Both the position numbers and the translations under genes were made by a program. From Nocardia vulneris (GTDB taxonomy: Bacteria > Actinomycetota > Actinomycetes > Mycobacteriales > Mycobacteriaceae): a stretch of 64,000 bases of DNA. Below the pieces are notes generated by a model. That model was not told where the DNA came from, did not search any database, and saw only the letters and a program-made list of their open reading frames with translations. Where the stretch lies: the NCBI RefSeq assembly GCF_001613425.1, contig NZ_BDCI01000048.1, positions 1 to 64,000 of the forward strand. The letters are read 5' to 3'. Below are positions 17,571 through 26,553 of the stretch, in pieces (within the stretch, counting starts at the first letter, position 1; each line of letters starts with the position of its first letter).

Positions 17571-18045
17571 AGGCGGCCGCCTGTACGTCTATCCAAATAT
17601 CGCTGGTGCATATTAGGTTTGACGTAAATCTTGAGCAAACTAGCCTATCGATGGCTTTCCGGCCTGGATACATACAATAACCATGGACCTACGACGACGA
17701 AAATGCTTGTCACTTTCCTATCGAGTTTCATCGACTTTTATCGAGGGCGGCCGAGCTCGGCAAGGTTCGCTCTAGACTGTCCTCGGAGCACGATGAGGAT
17801 TCGAAAGCAGTGCCCGGCGCCCGTTCCCCACAGCGGTCCAGGAGCAACGCTCCGCAGGGCATCTGGCGGGGCGGGTCGCGCGCAGCCGGATCGGCAGGGG
17901 GCTAACGAGCCTTCGCTATCCACCCCAATGCGGGTACGCGATGCCTTGCGCGATCAACGTCATCGGTCCGGGTCGCTCTCGATTTCGAAGAAGCTGCTCG
18001 ACGATCGCCCGGCCGATGGTCGGCCTGTCGCGATAGGCACCATCG
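17571..18045. other. Region without a supported gene
   Basis: 475 bases, AT-richer around 17580-17740. A plus-strand frame at 17631-18128 is open but reads as random arginine- and proline-rich sequence and overlaps the immunity gene on the other strand. Confidence 0.4.
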
Positions 18046-18435
18046 TTATTCGTCTTGGTTCTCGATCAGTGGAACGCAGGGGGATAGAAGGGTGTCTTTC
18101 TGCGTTGATGTTTGCCCGCGGCGCATGACGAATATTTGAAACTCGTTGTAGAGTTTCGGGTCTTCATCATTTCTTACCCACAGGGTACCGAAAGACCCCG
18201 GCGCTAAGCTACCGATTTCTTTGAAGCCGTCCAGTACGTTCCAGTGTGGATGGTTCGTGTATCCAGCGAAATGAAGTTGAATTTTTCCATTGACGCGCCG
18301 GAGATCGACGAGACCGCTACCGGTATCGAGGGCGTCGAGTCGGGCCTCCACGGCCTGGTATGTCGATTCGATCTGGGCATGGTCGTCGTACTCGACGTCG
18401 TATTGCACGGTGAGCCATCCGTGGTACTCGAACAC
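18046..18435 (-). CDS. Imm7-family immunity protein
   Basis: 129 residues from GTG 18435, chosen because AGGAGG lies seven bases before it and the family starts at (M)FEYHGW. Conserved points of the Imm7 family are visible: FEYHGWLTVQYD at the N-terminus, VNGKIQLHFAGYTNH in the middle, APGSFGTLWVRNDED, and the C-terminal LLSPCVPLIED-like LSPCVPLIENQDE. The gene begins 19 bases after the stop of the secreted toxin, the classical toxin-immunity order. It should bind and block the C-terminal nuclease domain of that toxin in the cytoplasm; the pairing is inferred from position. Confidence 0.88.
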   Translation of the reverse strand: MFEYHGWLTVQYDVEYDDHAQIESTYQAVEARLDALDTGSGLVDLRRVNGKIQLHFAGYTNHPHWNVLDGFKEIGSLAPGSFGTLWVRNDEDPKLYNEFQIFVMRRGQTSTQKDTLLSPCVPLIENQDE

Positions 18436-18454
18436 TCGTCCTCCTGGTCGCGGG

Positions 18455-20446
18455 TCAGAACGGTGTGGTGTCGATGACAACGTCGACGCCATACCGTGCT
18501 GAGTATTCGTACAGCTTGTCGATCACGCCTGGCCCTGGTTCACCGTCGAAATGGTAGTACACCTTACGGCCGGTCGCTCGAGCTGCTTCAAAGGACTCCT
18601 TGCCCTGATTTCTGAATGCTGAACCGAGTTGCTGTCCGCCTGGTTTTGCTTGTCCGATGAATTCGTCGCTGACGACGTCGAATTCTCGTCCGCTGGGGTC
18701 GTTGCCGAACTTCATTCGCGACTGGCCACCGATGCGTTCGGCCAGTTTGTCCGCGTCGGCGTCAGGTTTGTTGACCTTCTGGAGATCTCCCGAGTACTGC
18801 TGGCCCTTCGGCAGATCGTCAGGGGCGTTGGGTTGCTCGCCTGAGGGACGGTTCGGGGTGTCATCGCGGTTGGGGCCGCCTTCTCGGGGACGGGTTTCGC
18901 CCTTGTCGCTGCCTCCGCTGCGGTTTTCGGTGCCGCGGTCGCTGTTTCCGCCACTTCGTTCGCTTCGTCCTTCGCTGCCCTTCTCGCCTTTGCCTCCGCC
19001 GGAGCGGCCTTCTCCGATCAGGAGTTTTCCCAGCCAGGTGCCGGCCCGCGCGAGTCCGCCTTCGGCGAGTAGTGGGGCGAGGACGAGGGCTTGGGCTTCT
19101 TCGGTGGTGGCCAGAGCGCGGCCTTCGTCGAGGGTGTCGGTGTTGGTGAGTTCGGTCTGTCCGTTGTTCTGGCCGTAGCTGGACATGGTGAGTGTGGCTT
19201 CTTCGAACGCGGTGACCAGGTCGCCGTTGCTGTCGAAGGTTGTGGCCAGCCCGTAGGTGACGCCGTTGCTGTCGGTGTAGGTGAAACTGTTCGGGATGAT
19301 GTTGCCGTCACCGTCGCGGGCTGGTCTGTAGGTGCGGACGACTCCGTCCGCGCCGGTGGTGGTGATGGTGTCGAGAGCTCCTCGTGAGTCGTAGCCGTAG
19401 ACCTGGCGGCCACCGTCGGGTGTATCGAAGCTCTGGGCGGTGCGCGTCGAGGTCATCGGGTCGGCACCGGGGATGTAGGCGGTGGTGGTGGTTGTGGTCG
19501 TGTTGCCCTCGGTCGTCGACTGCTGGGTGGCTGAGGCGCCTTGACCCAGCAGCAGGGTGGTGACCGTCGGGTCGAGTTCGGTTTCGCCCTCGGCCAGTGG
19601 GGGTTTCGCCGGTACTGCCGGCGCGGATTCAGCGTGTGACGGATAGTCGGGCGAGAGTTCGGGGTAGAGGACCCCCAGCACGCCTTGTTGTGTGTTCGAT
19701 GTCGTCGATGCGCCGCCGCCGCCGCCCTCGTCGAAGCCAGCCGAGGAGGATTTGCCGACCGGTTTGATCAGGCCATTGACCGGGTTGGACGAGGCGTCGA
19801 GACGTGCACGGCCTCGCGGATAGGCTGCGGTGAAGCCGGCAGCGGCCGTGAGGACCAGCAGCGGCACGAGGCGTCGGTCTCCGCCGTCCGGGTGCTCCTC
19901 ACCGGGTGTGGTCACCACAGCAGGTGGCCGCGGCAGCCCAGTGGGTTCCGGAGGCGGTGTTTGCGCGACCTGAGTTGGCGGCGGATCTATTGCTGTGGGC
20001 GGTGTTTCGAGCGCAGGCTGACTCGGGGCCGGCTCAGCGTTCGTGGTCGCTCGGGGTGGTGGTAGCGCCGGTGATTCGTTGCCTGGCAGTGACGGTCGCT
20101 CGGCGCCCGGGACGGGGACGATAGGCGTGCCGTTGCCGGGTCCCACTGGCGGCGGGGTGAGCGCACCGGCCTTACCGCCGACACCGCTGCTGTTGTTCGG
20201 GGGCTGTCCAGGCAACGCTGGTGTGGTGAGCAGAGGCGGCGTGGTGGGTTGGCCCGGTGGTGGCCCCGGCGGGGGCTTCGGCACGGGGACACACGGCCAG
20301 CCGGGATGCATCTGCTGCCACTGCTCGCACGGGATGTCAGGCTGCGCAGGAGCGATGCCGGCACCCAAACCCGTTGCCGCCGCGACGATCCCCGCGGCAG
20401 CGAACACACCGGCCAGCGGAAGCCGCCAGCGGTCGACGCGCCTCAT
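18455..20446 (-). CDS. Secreted polymorphic toxin with C-terminal restriction-endonuclease-fold domain
   Basis: 663 residues from ATG 20446, which overlaps the previous stop as ATGA. Layout: basic start and signal-like helix (residues 5-32), a long proline-rich region (50-210), a second hydrophobic helix near 215-235 (RRLVPLLVLTAAAGF), a threonine-rich stretch, an RHS-like segment (VYGYDSRGALDTITTTGADG), a Gly/Ser/Arg-charged linker, and a tip of about 110 residues with EFDVVSDEFIGQAKPGGQ, FRNQGKESFEAARATGRKV and YSARYGVDVVIDT. The D...GQAK pattern is that of REase-fold toxins (Tox-REase type), predicted to cut nucleic acid. Followed by an Imm7 gene and preceded by a porin-like gene, it is probably a contact or secreted antibacterial toxin. 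Confidence 0.85.
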   Translation of the reverse strand: MRRVDRWRLPLAGVFAAAGIVAAATGLGAGIAPAQPDIPCEQWQQMHPGWPCVPVPKPPPGPPPGQPTTPPLLTTPALPGQPPNNSSGVGGKAGALTPPPVGPGNGTPIVPVPGAERPSLPGNESPALPPPRATTNAEPAPSQPALETPPTAIDPPPTQVAQTPPPEPTGLPRPPAVVTTPGEEHPDGGDRRLVPLLVLTAAAGFTAAYPRGRARLDASSNPVNGLIKPVGKSSSAGFDEGGGGGASTTSNTQQGVLGVLYPELSPDYPSHAESAPAVPAKPPLAEGETELDPTVTTLLLGQGASATQQSTTEGNTTTTTTTAYIPGADPMTSTRTAQSFDTPDGGRQVYGYDSRGALDTITTTGADGVVRTYRPARDGDGNIIPNSFTYTDSNGVTYGLATTFDSNGDLVTAFEEATLTMSSYGQNNGQTELTNTDTLDEGRALATTEEAQALVLAPLLAEGGLARAGTWLGKLLIGEGRSGGGKGEKGSEGRSERSGGNSDRGTENRSGGSDKGETRPREGGPNRDDTPNRPSGEQPNAPDDLPKGQQYSGDLQKVNKPDADADKLAERIGGQSRMKFGNDPSGREFDVVSDEFIGQAKPGGQQLGSAFRNQGKESFEAARATGRKVYYHFDGEPGPGVIDKLYEYSARYGVDVVIDTTPF

Positions 20447-20697
20447 TTCCGGTCTCGCCACCGCTGGACGAGGCCGTCGATACCCCGCCAGGTGAGCCGA
20501 CCGGCGATCGACATCCACAGAAAAAGCGCGAGATAAATCAGCACCGCACCGTAATCGTCGGCCCAGCCCGGCACCCGATCGAGCGCCGTGAACGCGACGA
20601 TGAGCATGATCAGGCCCAGAACGAGCGCGATCAGAGCCGGCACCGCTCCAGCCGGCGAGTCCTGCGTGCGTGCCGTGTGGCCCGGATTCGCGTGCAT
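20443..20697 (-). CDS. Small two-helix membrane protein of the toxin operon
   Basis: 84 residues from ATG 20697 with GAAGGAG ribosome site at 20704-20710 on the minus strand. Two hydrophobic helices (VPALIALVLGLIMLIVAF and YGAVLIYLALFLWMSIAG) are joined by a short charged loop, with a positively charged C-terminus. It overlaps the toxin start as ATGA, so the two are translationally coupled. A role in toxin insertion or export is possible but is inference from position only; I do not recognise the family. Confidence 0.75.
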   Translation of the reverse strand: MHANPGHTARTQDSPAGAVPALIALVLGLIMLIVAFTALDRVPGWADDYGAVLIYLALFLWMSIAGRLTWRGIDGLVQRWRDRK

Positions 20698-20765
20698 GGT
20701 CGGCTCCTTCACCAGTATTCGCGGGAAGACCCTGTGCAACAGGACATCTCGCGGCGAACGGATAG

Positions 20766-21416
20766 TCAGAGGTAAATCGGGTCGCCGTAGACGGAGACGG
20801 TGTCGTCGGCTTCGGGAGTGGAGATACGGGCAGTGGCAAAGGAGCGCAGCGAGACCGGTCCCATGCAAGCGTCGACTTTGATCTGGACCTGGTCGACGGC
20901 GATCGAGGCACGCGCTCCGGCAAGGGGTTTGGTGCCCAATTCGATGGTGGTGATACCGCCGGGTTTGACCGTGGTGGAGATGTTGGGTGTCACCGAGGCG
21001 CTGGCACCGAGGGTGACGGCGGGGAACTGGGAAATGGTGACGCTGGCGTTGGGACCGACCGAGAAACCCATGCCCAGAGTGAGTCCGTTGGAGACATCGA
21101 CTTGGCAGCCGATCTGATAACCGAGCGCGATCGCGCCCGCGATGACAGGTTGACGGCCGGTGCCGGTGACCTCGGCTGTGGCTTTGACCGCGACGAACCC
21201 TTCACGGGTGAACATGGTCGCGGCCAGGTTCGGGTAACGGTCGAGAGTTTCACGGGTCTTGGTGACCGAAAGCTGCCAGCCGGTGTCGTTGTCGACCGTA
21301 CGGGTTTTGTCGGCGACGGGGTCGGCAACCGCGAACCCACTCGCGACCCAGACCACGCCTGCCGTCAACAGACCCGCGACGCCGACACGACACACCCTCG
21401 ACGACCTCGATGACAT
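20766..21416 (-). CDS. MspA-family porin
   Basis: 216 residues from ATG 21416, preceded by GAGGGGGT. A cleavable signal peptide (CRVGVAGLLTAGVVWVASGF, ending AVADP) is followed by the MspA pattern: a strand resembling RTLTVQQWDT (here TGWQLSVTKTRETLD), FTREGFVAVKATAEVTG, LGYQIGC, TPNISTTVKPGG, and the C-terminal LRSFATARIST and DDTVSVYGDP strands. MspA proteins form octameric channels in the outer mycolate membrane. It is the first gene of an operon that continues into a small membrane protein, a secreted toxin and its immunity gene, an unusual setting for a porin. Either it forms the exit pore for the toxin or its nearness is coincidental. Confidence 0.88.
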   Translation of the reverse strand: MSSRSSRVCRVGVAGLLTAGVVWVASGFAVADPVADKTRTVDNDTGWQLSVTKTRETLDRYPNLAATMFTREGFVAVKATAEVTGTGRQPVIAGAIALGYQIGCQVDVSNGLTLGMGFSVGPNASVTISQFPAVTLGASASVTPNISTTVKPGGITTIELGTKPLAGARASIAVDQVQIKVDACMGPVSLRSFATARISTPEADDTVSVYGDPIYL

Positions 21417-22952
21417 GGAGATACCCCCTCGCTGAACCAGCCCGTCGAGTACCTGATCGACGGACATCTCCCATACAGAACATCCCATGAGCAAATATTT
21501 AGCAATCTTTGGATGTTGCATGATGGTCGCTGTGACCGCTACTTGATCTGCTTGTTACCTATCGGGCGCAGGCCAGGCGACGATTTGGCAAACATCGGGC
21601 GCGATGTGTGAGGTCGCTCATGTCGGATCCGTGACCTCCGCTGTGTTTTGTCATCCCGCCCGGCGGACGTCACACGCCTACGGCACCGTATCTGTGCGCC
21701 ACGGGGAGGGGTGTGCCGGTACCGGGGCCGCCTCGCCGACGCCCAGACGCTGGCGCCTGGCTGATCTCTTGTTGCCGCCGCTCCCGAACTCGTTGACGAA
21801 CTCGCACCGATGCCTGACCTGTGCGGCGAGTGTGGTTGTTGCGTAGGAGCGGACCGTAAGCATTTCGAAAAACCGCAGGCGTCTGAGGAACGATGTAGTA
21901 CGGGCGGTAGCGATTCGCGAAGATCTGCTCCCGAGAGCCAAGAGCTTATCGAGGCTGCAGCTTAGGTGCTCAAGACCTAGGATGTAGCGAGCGGGAAGGT
22001 GAAGTTCCTAACCGTCCTAGCGAGTCGGACGGGGTGCCGAATCCTTTAGGCGCAGCCAAAGCATCTATGCGGGACGTGCACCTGGCCTATACGTCCGGGG
22101 AGATACTCTTGCTGCCGATCTCGAATCGACTGAGGTCCGGCGAGGCGAGCAATCCCGACTCAACAGTCCCGGCTGTAAGGAGAGTGCGTCTCATTCTGGT
22201 CGCGCTCGAATCGGATAAATGGGTTTGATATAGATATAGCATACCGGCCGGACGGGGCGGGATAGAATGAAACCGGCACATGAATACGCACGGAAATGTA
22301 CTGAATGAAAGATTCAGCACGCACGCTGATGGATAAGTGAGAATCCGATACTTCAACATAACCAGGCATGTGTGAAGCCGGGAGTCTGCAGTGCGGTTGC
22401 CGCGGCCGGGGTTGCCGCACTGCCTGGTGATCGTTCGGTGCGTTGTTGGGTGCATCGATCCGCGGCCTGGTCGGGCCTTCGCTTAAACACGCCACCTCGG
22501 TCCGGAATCTGTGCAGGTAGATACCGATTTTCAGCTGCGCTGGCCGTTCAGGCTACACAAGCCCGCAGGGCATCCAGAAGATCAATTCGGGCCGGGCGGT
22601 CGTGGTGTGGCTAACGAGCGGATGGGCAGGAGGGCCTAAAGCCGGGCCGCATCCGGGTGCCCCTCTGTGCCCGTAGTCCATGTGCCGGCACATCCGACTT
22701 AATTTGATACTTAATTGGAGCGGGCAATCGGAAATGCATTGATCAATTCACCTTCGTTCGGTGTGGAGATTTGCGAAAATTAATCGAAATATATTTCTGA
22801 AATGACTTGAATTCCCGCAGTCGCGCGAGTTATCGTTAATCAACGGCAAAAACCGAACGCAGTTAATGCGGATGCCGTGTCCGATTCTGATGTATGCAAT
22901 GATCCACCATGCCCCGATGATTACCGCGTGTCTTGTTGTCGAAGGAGTCGAG
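21417..22952. other. 1.5-kb region without a supported gene
   Basis: No convincing frame, tRNA or repeat is visible. The left end should contain the promoter of the porin-toxin operon (AT-rich 21480-21530), and the AT-rich 22690-22870 probably contains the promoter for the plus-strand gene at 22953. The middle is of mixed composition, with stops in all frames. Confidence 0.45.
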
Positions 22953-23306
22953 ATGATATCTCTGGCCACCGCAGATCTCGAAATGGATAGTTTGGTGTAC
23001 GCCGCTTGCTTGAGCGGTATCGCGCCAGCAAGCTCGCGTGACGAACTCGATACCGACGTATTCGATTGCCCCCGCGCTGCCCAGCAGTGGGCCGAAGAAC
23101 AGCTGTGCGACAGCGTCAAATGCAGCGGTACCGCCTGGAATTTCCAGGTCGAACTCGTCCGCGTGGAATTTCACGAATGGACGACCGACACCTGGGCCGT
23201 CAATGACGAGACGATCGTCGGCCGTGTCAGCTGGGATTCCGGAACCGGAGACGTCAAGTGGCAGACCACCGGCCCCTACATCTGGGCCCACGACGAATGC
23301 GACTAA
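22953..23306 (+). CDS. Small acidic protein, first gene of the MoxR-VWA operon, unknown function
   Basis: 117 residues from ATG 22953, which follows AAGGAGTCGAG; an upstream in-frame ATG at 22866 has no such site. The protein is acidic and Trp/Cys-containing (VFDCPRAAQQWAEEQLCD, WNFQVELV, VGRVSWDSGTG, WQTTGPYIWAHDECD), with no transmembrane segment. The same AAGGAGTCGA ribosome-site sequence precedes the next gene. I do not recognise a family; the compact beta-rich look suggests a small binding protein. Confidence 0.7.
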   Translation: MISLATADLEMDSLVYAACLSGIAPASSRDELDTDVFDCPRAAQQWAEEQLCDSVKCSGTAWNFQVELVRVEFHEWTTDTWAVNDETIVGRVSWDSGTGDVKWQTTGPYIWAHDECD

Positions 23307-23373
23307 CGCAATCCCCGGCCGCACCCCGCAGGCCGGACACATCGATACAGCCTCATCGTTCTAAGGAGTCGAC

Positions 23374-24546
23374 ATGACATCGTCCAGCGCCACGCCGGTG
23401 CCCTCGTCAGGGACGCGCCTGGGCAATGGTCAGTTGCGCCAGATGGTGGCTGGCGTACTGGCCGACAATCCCGGCACCGCCTACACGCCGCGTGAAATCT
23501 CGAACCTCATCGGCCACTCGTCCGGTGCGATCGGGAACGCACTCGCAACGTTGACCGCCGCCGGACACGCCGAACAGACCAGCATGACCCCCCGCCGCTA
23601 CCGTGCCACCACGCAGACCGTCGGTGCGGCTGCCGGAACAACCCCGACCCTGGCCGCCAACCCGGCCCCCGCCGCCGCACGTTCGAACGCGCCCGCCCCT
23701 GCGGCGAACCGAACGCGTGCCACCGGTAGCCCCGCCCTAGCTGCCACGCCGGGCTCGGCAGTGGCCCGGCCAAACGGACAGCTCTACCACTTGCGCAAGT
23801 TGGCGGGCCGCGCCGATGTGGAAGTGCTGCGGACCATGCGTGACAACGAGGTCCCGGTGCTACTCTATGGGCCGCCCGGCACGGGCAAGGCGTCGCTGAT
23901 CGAGGCCGCCTACGGTGATCTGCTGACCGTGCAGGGTGACGCCGATTGCACGGTCGCTGACTTCGTGGGCGAATACACCCAGAACCCTGACGGCACATTC
24001 ACTTTCGTGCACGGCCCGCTGCCCCGAGCGATGCGTGAGGGCCGGGTGCTCTTCATCGACGACGCGACCCTGATCCCGCCCACGATCCTCTCGTGCGTGT
24101 ACCCGGCGATGGACGGTCGCAAAGAGATCGTCATCAAAGCCAACAGTGGCGAGATCGTTACTGCCGCAACGGGTTTCTTTGTGGTGGCTGGCCACAACCC
24201 CGGCGTGCACGGCGCGATCCTCTCCGATGCCCTGGCGTCCCGGTTCGCGTTCCAAGTGCAGGTCGGGAGTGACTACGATCTCGCCCTGCAACTTGGGGCC
24301 GACCCGAAAGCTGTCCGGGTGGCGCGCAACCTGACCACCCGTAAGAACCAGGGCGAAATCGGGTGGGCACCGCAGCTGCGTGAATTGCTGGCGTTCAGCA
24401 AGATCGCTGCCGCCACCGATACCAACACCGCCGCCGCCAACTTGATCGGCACCGCCCCCGAGGACGACCGCGCCATCGTTGCCGAGGTGGTTAAGACCGT
24501 GTTCGGCATCACGCTCGAACCTCTCACGCTCGGTACCCGAATCTGA
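23374..24546 (+). CDS. MoxR/CbbQ-like AAA+ ATPase with an N-terminal winged helix
   Basis: 390 residues; ATG 23374 follows AAGGAGTCGAC. Residues about 10-75 form a winged helix (YTPREISNLIGHSSGAIG, ALATLTAAGHAEQ) that closely resembles the C-terminal domain of the protein at 28467. An Ala/Pro linker leads to the AAA+ core: Walker A GPPGTGKAS at 166-174 (the residue after the lysine is Ala rather than Ser/Thr), Walker B VLFIDDAT near 224-231, and the sensor/finger segment AGHNPGVHGAILSDALASRF. MoxR/CbbQ ATPases work with VWA-domain partners to remodel or insert metal into target proteins; the next gene encodes exactly such a partner. The winged helix suggests DNA or protein targeting. Confidence 0.85.
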   Translation: MTSSSATPVPSSGTRLGNGQLRQMVAGVLADNPGTAYTPREISNLIGHSSGAIGNALATLTAAGHAEQTSMTPRRYRATTQTVGAAAGTTPTLAANPAPAAARSNAPAPAANRTRATGSPALAATPGSAVARPNGQLYHLRKLAGRADVEVLRTMRDNEVPVLLYGPPGTGKASLIEAAYGDLLTVQGDADCTVADFVGEYTQNPDGTFTFVHGPLPRAMREGRVLFIDDATLIPPTILSCVYPAMDGRKEIVIKANSGEIVTAATGFFVVAGHNPGVHGAILSDALASRFAFQVQVGSDYDLALQLGADPKAVRVARNLTTRKNQGEIGWAPQLRELLAFSKIAAATDTNTAAANLIGTAPEDDRAIVAEVVKTVFGITLEPLTLGTRI

Positions 24547-24574
24547 GAACCCCTCGCATGGAAAGGAATTCGCA

Positions 24575-26263
24575 ATGGGAAGCCATGTAATCGCAGATCC
24601 CGCGACCACGCCCGGGATGCCACCGGCCGCGACCGGGTGGGAAGCGTTGTCAGCGGTGCTGACCGATCAAGCCCCGCCGATCGCTGACCGCGACGACTTG
24701 ATCGTCACCATCGCCCCGGGCGCGGCGCACGGGCACCCGGCGGTATTCATGCCCCACAGTGCCGCCATCGAGATCGACGGCAGCTATTTGGGCATCGACC
24801 CTGATACTGCCCGCCCGGACCGCAACAGCGACCGCACCCGTTACGCAGCCGCATGGGGAGCGTTCACCCACGAATGCGCCCACGCCAAGCACTCACGCTG
24901 GAATCCGCCACCGGTCGCGAACCCGGCGGTCGTCGAGGCCGCGATGCTGCTCGAAGAATCACGCATCGAAGCTGCCCACATCCGCCGCCGCCCCGAGGAC
25001 CGGTATTGGCTGCGCGCAGCGACCACCGAAATCGTCATCGGCGACAACGGCGGACCCGGCGCTGCCGCGCAGGTCCCAGCAACCGAGCACGCCGCCGCTC
25101 ACAACGCCGCGCTGCTGCTGGGGCGCGTGGACGGCGGCATCCTCGAAGCACCCGAATGCGCCCCGGCCGCCGCTGCGATCGAGTCCGTCCTCGGAGCCGA
25201 CAAACTCGCCGAACTGCGCGCCATCTGGACCCAAGCCCAGACCGTTGACGACGAGGACGGTGCGGGCATGCTCGAACTCGGGCAACGCTGGCTCGATATC
25301 GTCGGCCCCGACCCCCACGCTGCCCCTGAACCCGGCTCGATGCTGTCATCTGCCATCGGCGCAACCATCGGCAATATCGCCGATGCCGTTGCTGCACAGA
25401 AGATTTCCGACGATCCCGCCGATGTCGCCGCACGAGCCGCGCGCGAAGAAGCCAGCCAAGCCGCAATCGCCGGGGCGATCGCGCGGCGGGTGTTCGGCAA
25501 CGGCAGGCAACCAGCATCAGCGCGCAGAACACGGCCACCGACCGCCGTCGAGCACTCGGCGGCGCGGGTTCTGGCTCGCGCGTTTAACACCGGCAGCCAA
25601 CGCGAACGGGCAATGGTGAAAACCACCTCTGCAATGCCACCGGGCCGCTTGAGGATGCGCGGGGCCATGGCTCGCGAAGCTCAACGCGCCGCCGGGACGA
25701 TCCCCACAGCCGAACCGTTCACTCGCATCACACGCCGCGCGACCCCTATCCCGCCCTTGCGCGTCGGCATCGCCTGTGATGTCTCCGGATCAATGCGCGA
25801 GTACGCCAAGCCGGTCGCCTCGGCCGCTTGGATCGTCGCGCGCGCCGCCGAACTGGCCGTCATGCCCGCACAAACAGCGACGGTCACATTCGGAGCTGCG
25901 GTCAAGCCCATCACCTACCCGGGCACCGCACCTGACCGGGTCACCGAATTCACCTGCCCTGACAGCGACCACTTCATCGATGACGCCATCAACGCACTCG
26001 ACGGCGCGCTGGGGCTGTCGCACCCGGTGAACACACGCCTTCTCGTGATCATTTCCGATGGTTGGTACTTCGACCAGCACCGCACCGAGGCGCAGAAGAG
26101 GATCGACCGGCTGCGCGCAACCGGATGCGCGGTGCTGTGGCTGACACCCGACGACGAGGACCGCCGCCCGCTCTCGGGCACCACCGTGCACGTGATCACC
26201 AACCCGGGCACCACCGCTCACGAAATCGGCCGCGCCGCAACCAAAGCCGTACGCCACGCCTGA
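24575..26263 (+). CDS. Metallopeptidase-like protein with C-terminal VWA domain (MoxR partner)
   Basis: 562 residues from ATG 24575 with GAAAGGA upstream. The N-terminal half contains THECAHAKHSRW, with His99, Glu100, His103 and His106 as candidate metal ligands, followed by AAMLLEESRIEAAH as in the DUF2201-type metallopeptidase-like domain. The C-terminal 170 residues are a von Willebrand A fold with a MIDAS motif, ACDVSGSM (Asp402, Ser404, Ser406), and LLVIISDGWYF. With the preceding MoxR-like ATPase it forms a classic AAA+/VWA pair, here with a peptidase-like extension. Target and function are unknown; cytoplasmic. Confidence 0.85.
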   Translation: MGSHVIADPATTPGMPPAATGWEALSAVLTDQAPPIADRDDLIVTIAPGAAHGHPAVFMPHSAAIEIDGSYLGIDPDTARPDRNSDRTRYAAAWGAFTHECAHAKHSRWNPPPVANPAVVEAAMLLEESRIEAAHIRRRPEDRYWLRAATTEIVIGDNGGPGAAAQVPATEHAAAHNAALLLGRVDGGILEAPECAPAAAAIESVLGADKLAELRAIWTQAQTVDDEDGAGMLELGQRWLDIVGPDPHAAPEPGSMLSSAIGATIGNIADAVAAQKISDDPADVAARAAREEASQAAIAGAIARRVFGNGRQPASARRTRPPTAVEHSAARVLARAFNTGSQRERAMVKTTSAMPPGRLRMRGAMAREAQRAAGTIPTAEPFTRITRRATPIPPLRVGIACDVSGSMREYAKPVASAAWIVARAAELAVMPAQTATVTFGAAVKPITYPGTAPDRVTEFTCPDSDHFIDDAINALDGALGLSHPVNTRLLVIISDGWYFDQHRTEAQKRIDRLRATGCAVLWLTPDDEDRRPLSGTTVHVITNPGTTAHEIGRAATKAVRHA

Positions 26264-26553
26264 ACCCCACCCCCGTGGGAGAGTACTTTCCGACCGCCGA
26301 ACAGGCGGCTGCGGCGATGGTCGCCGACGCTTAAACAACACCGGCCGATCGAATCGCGCCTTGAGCCACCGGATTTGTCCGGTGGCTCAAGGCGCGATTC
26401 GTTGTAGGCACTCAGCTTCCGTGCTGAGGTTCGCGGCAGCACGACACTTTCGGCGCGCTGGTTGTCGGAAACGCGGCTCGAATACGGAGTCCCTTCATGC
26501 GGAACACAAAACTTCCCGCACTCGGACCCACGGTTGACTCGAGGAGCGCGCGC
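26264..26553. other. Spacer between the VWA gene and the cutinase
   Basis: Contains the strong hairpin at 26350-26401 and no gene. Confidence 0.5.
26350..26401 (+). terminator. Perfect 24-bp hairpin after the MoxR-VWA operon
   Basis: Bases 26350-26373 and 26378-26401 are exact reverse complements around the loop TTTG. There is no T-run after it, as is common for actinobacterial terminators. It lies 87 bases after the VWA stop. Confidence 0.75.

Noticed and set aside
17631..18128. 165-codon plus-strand frame
   Set aside because: No family, random composition and antisense overlap with the Imm7 gene.
21417..22952. Search for tRNA or attachment site in the long gap
   Set aside because: No cloverleaf or long direct repeat could be recognised by eye.
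22863..23342. Minus-strand frame opposite the small acidic protein
   Set aside because: The plus-strand gene has a strong ribosome site and fits the operon; the minus frame has none.
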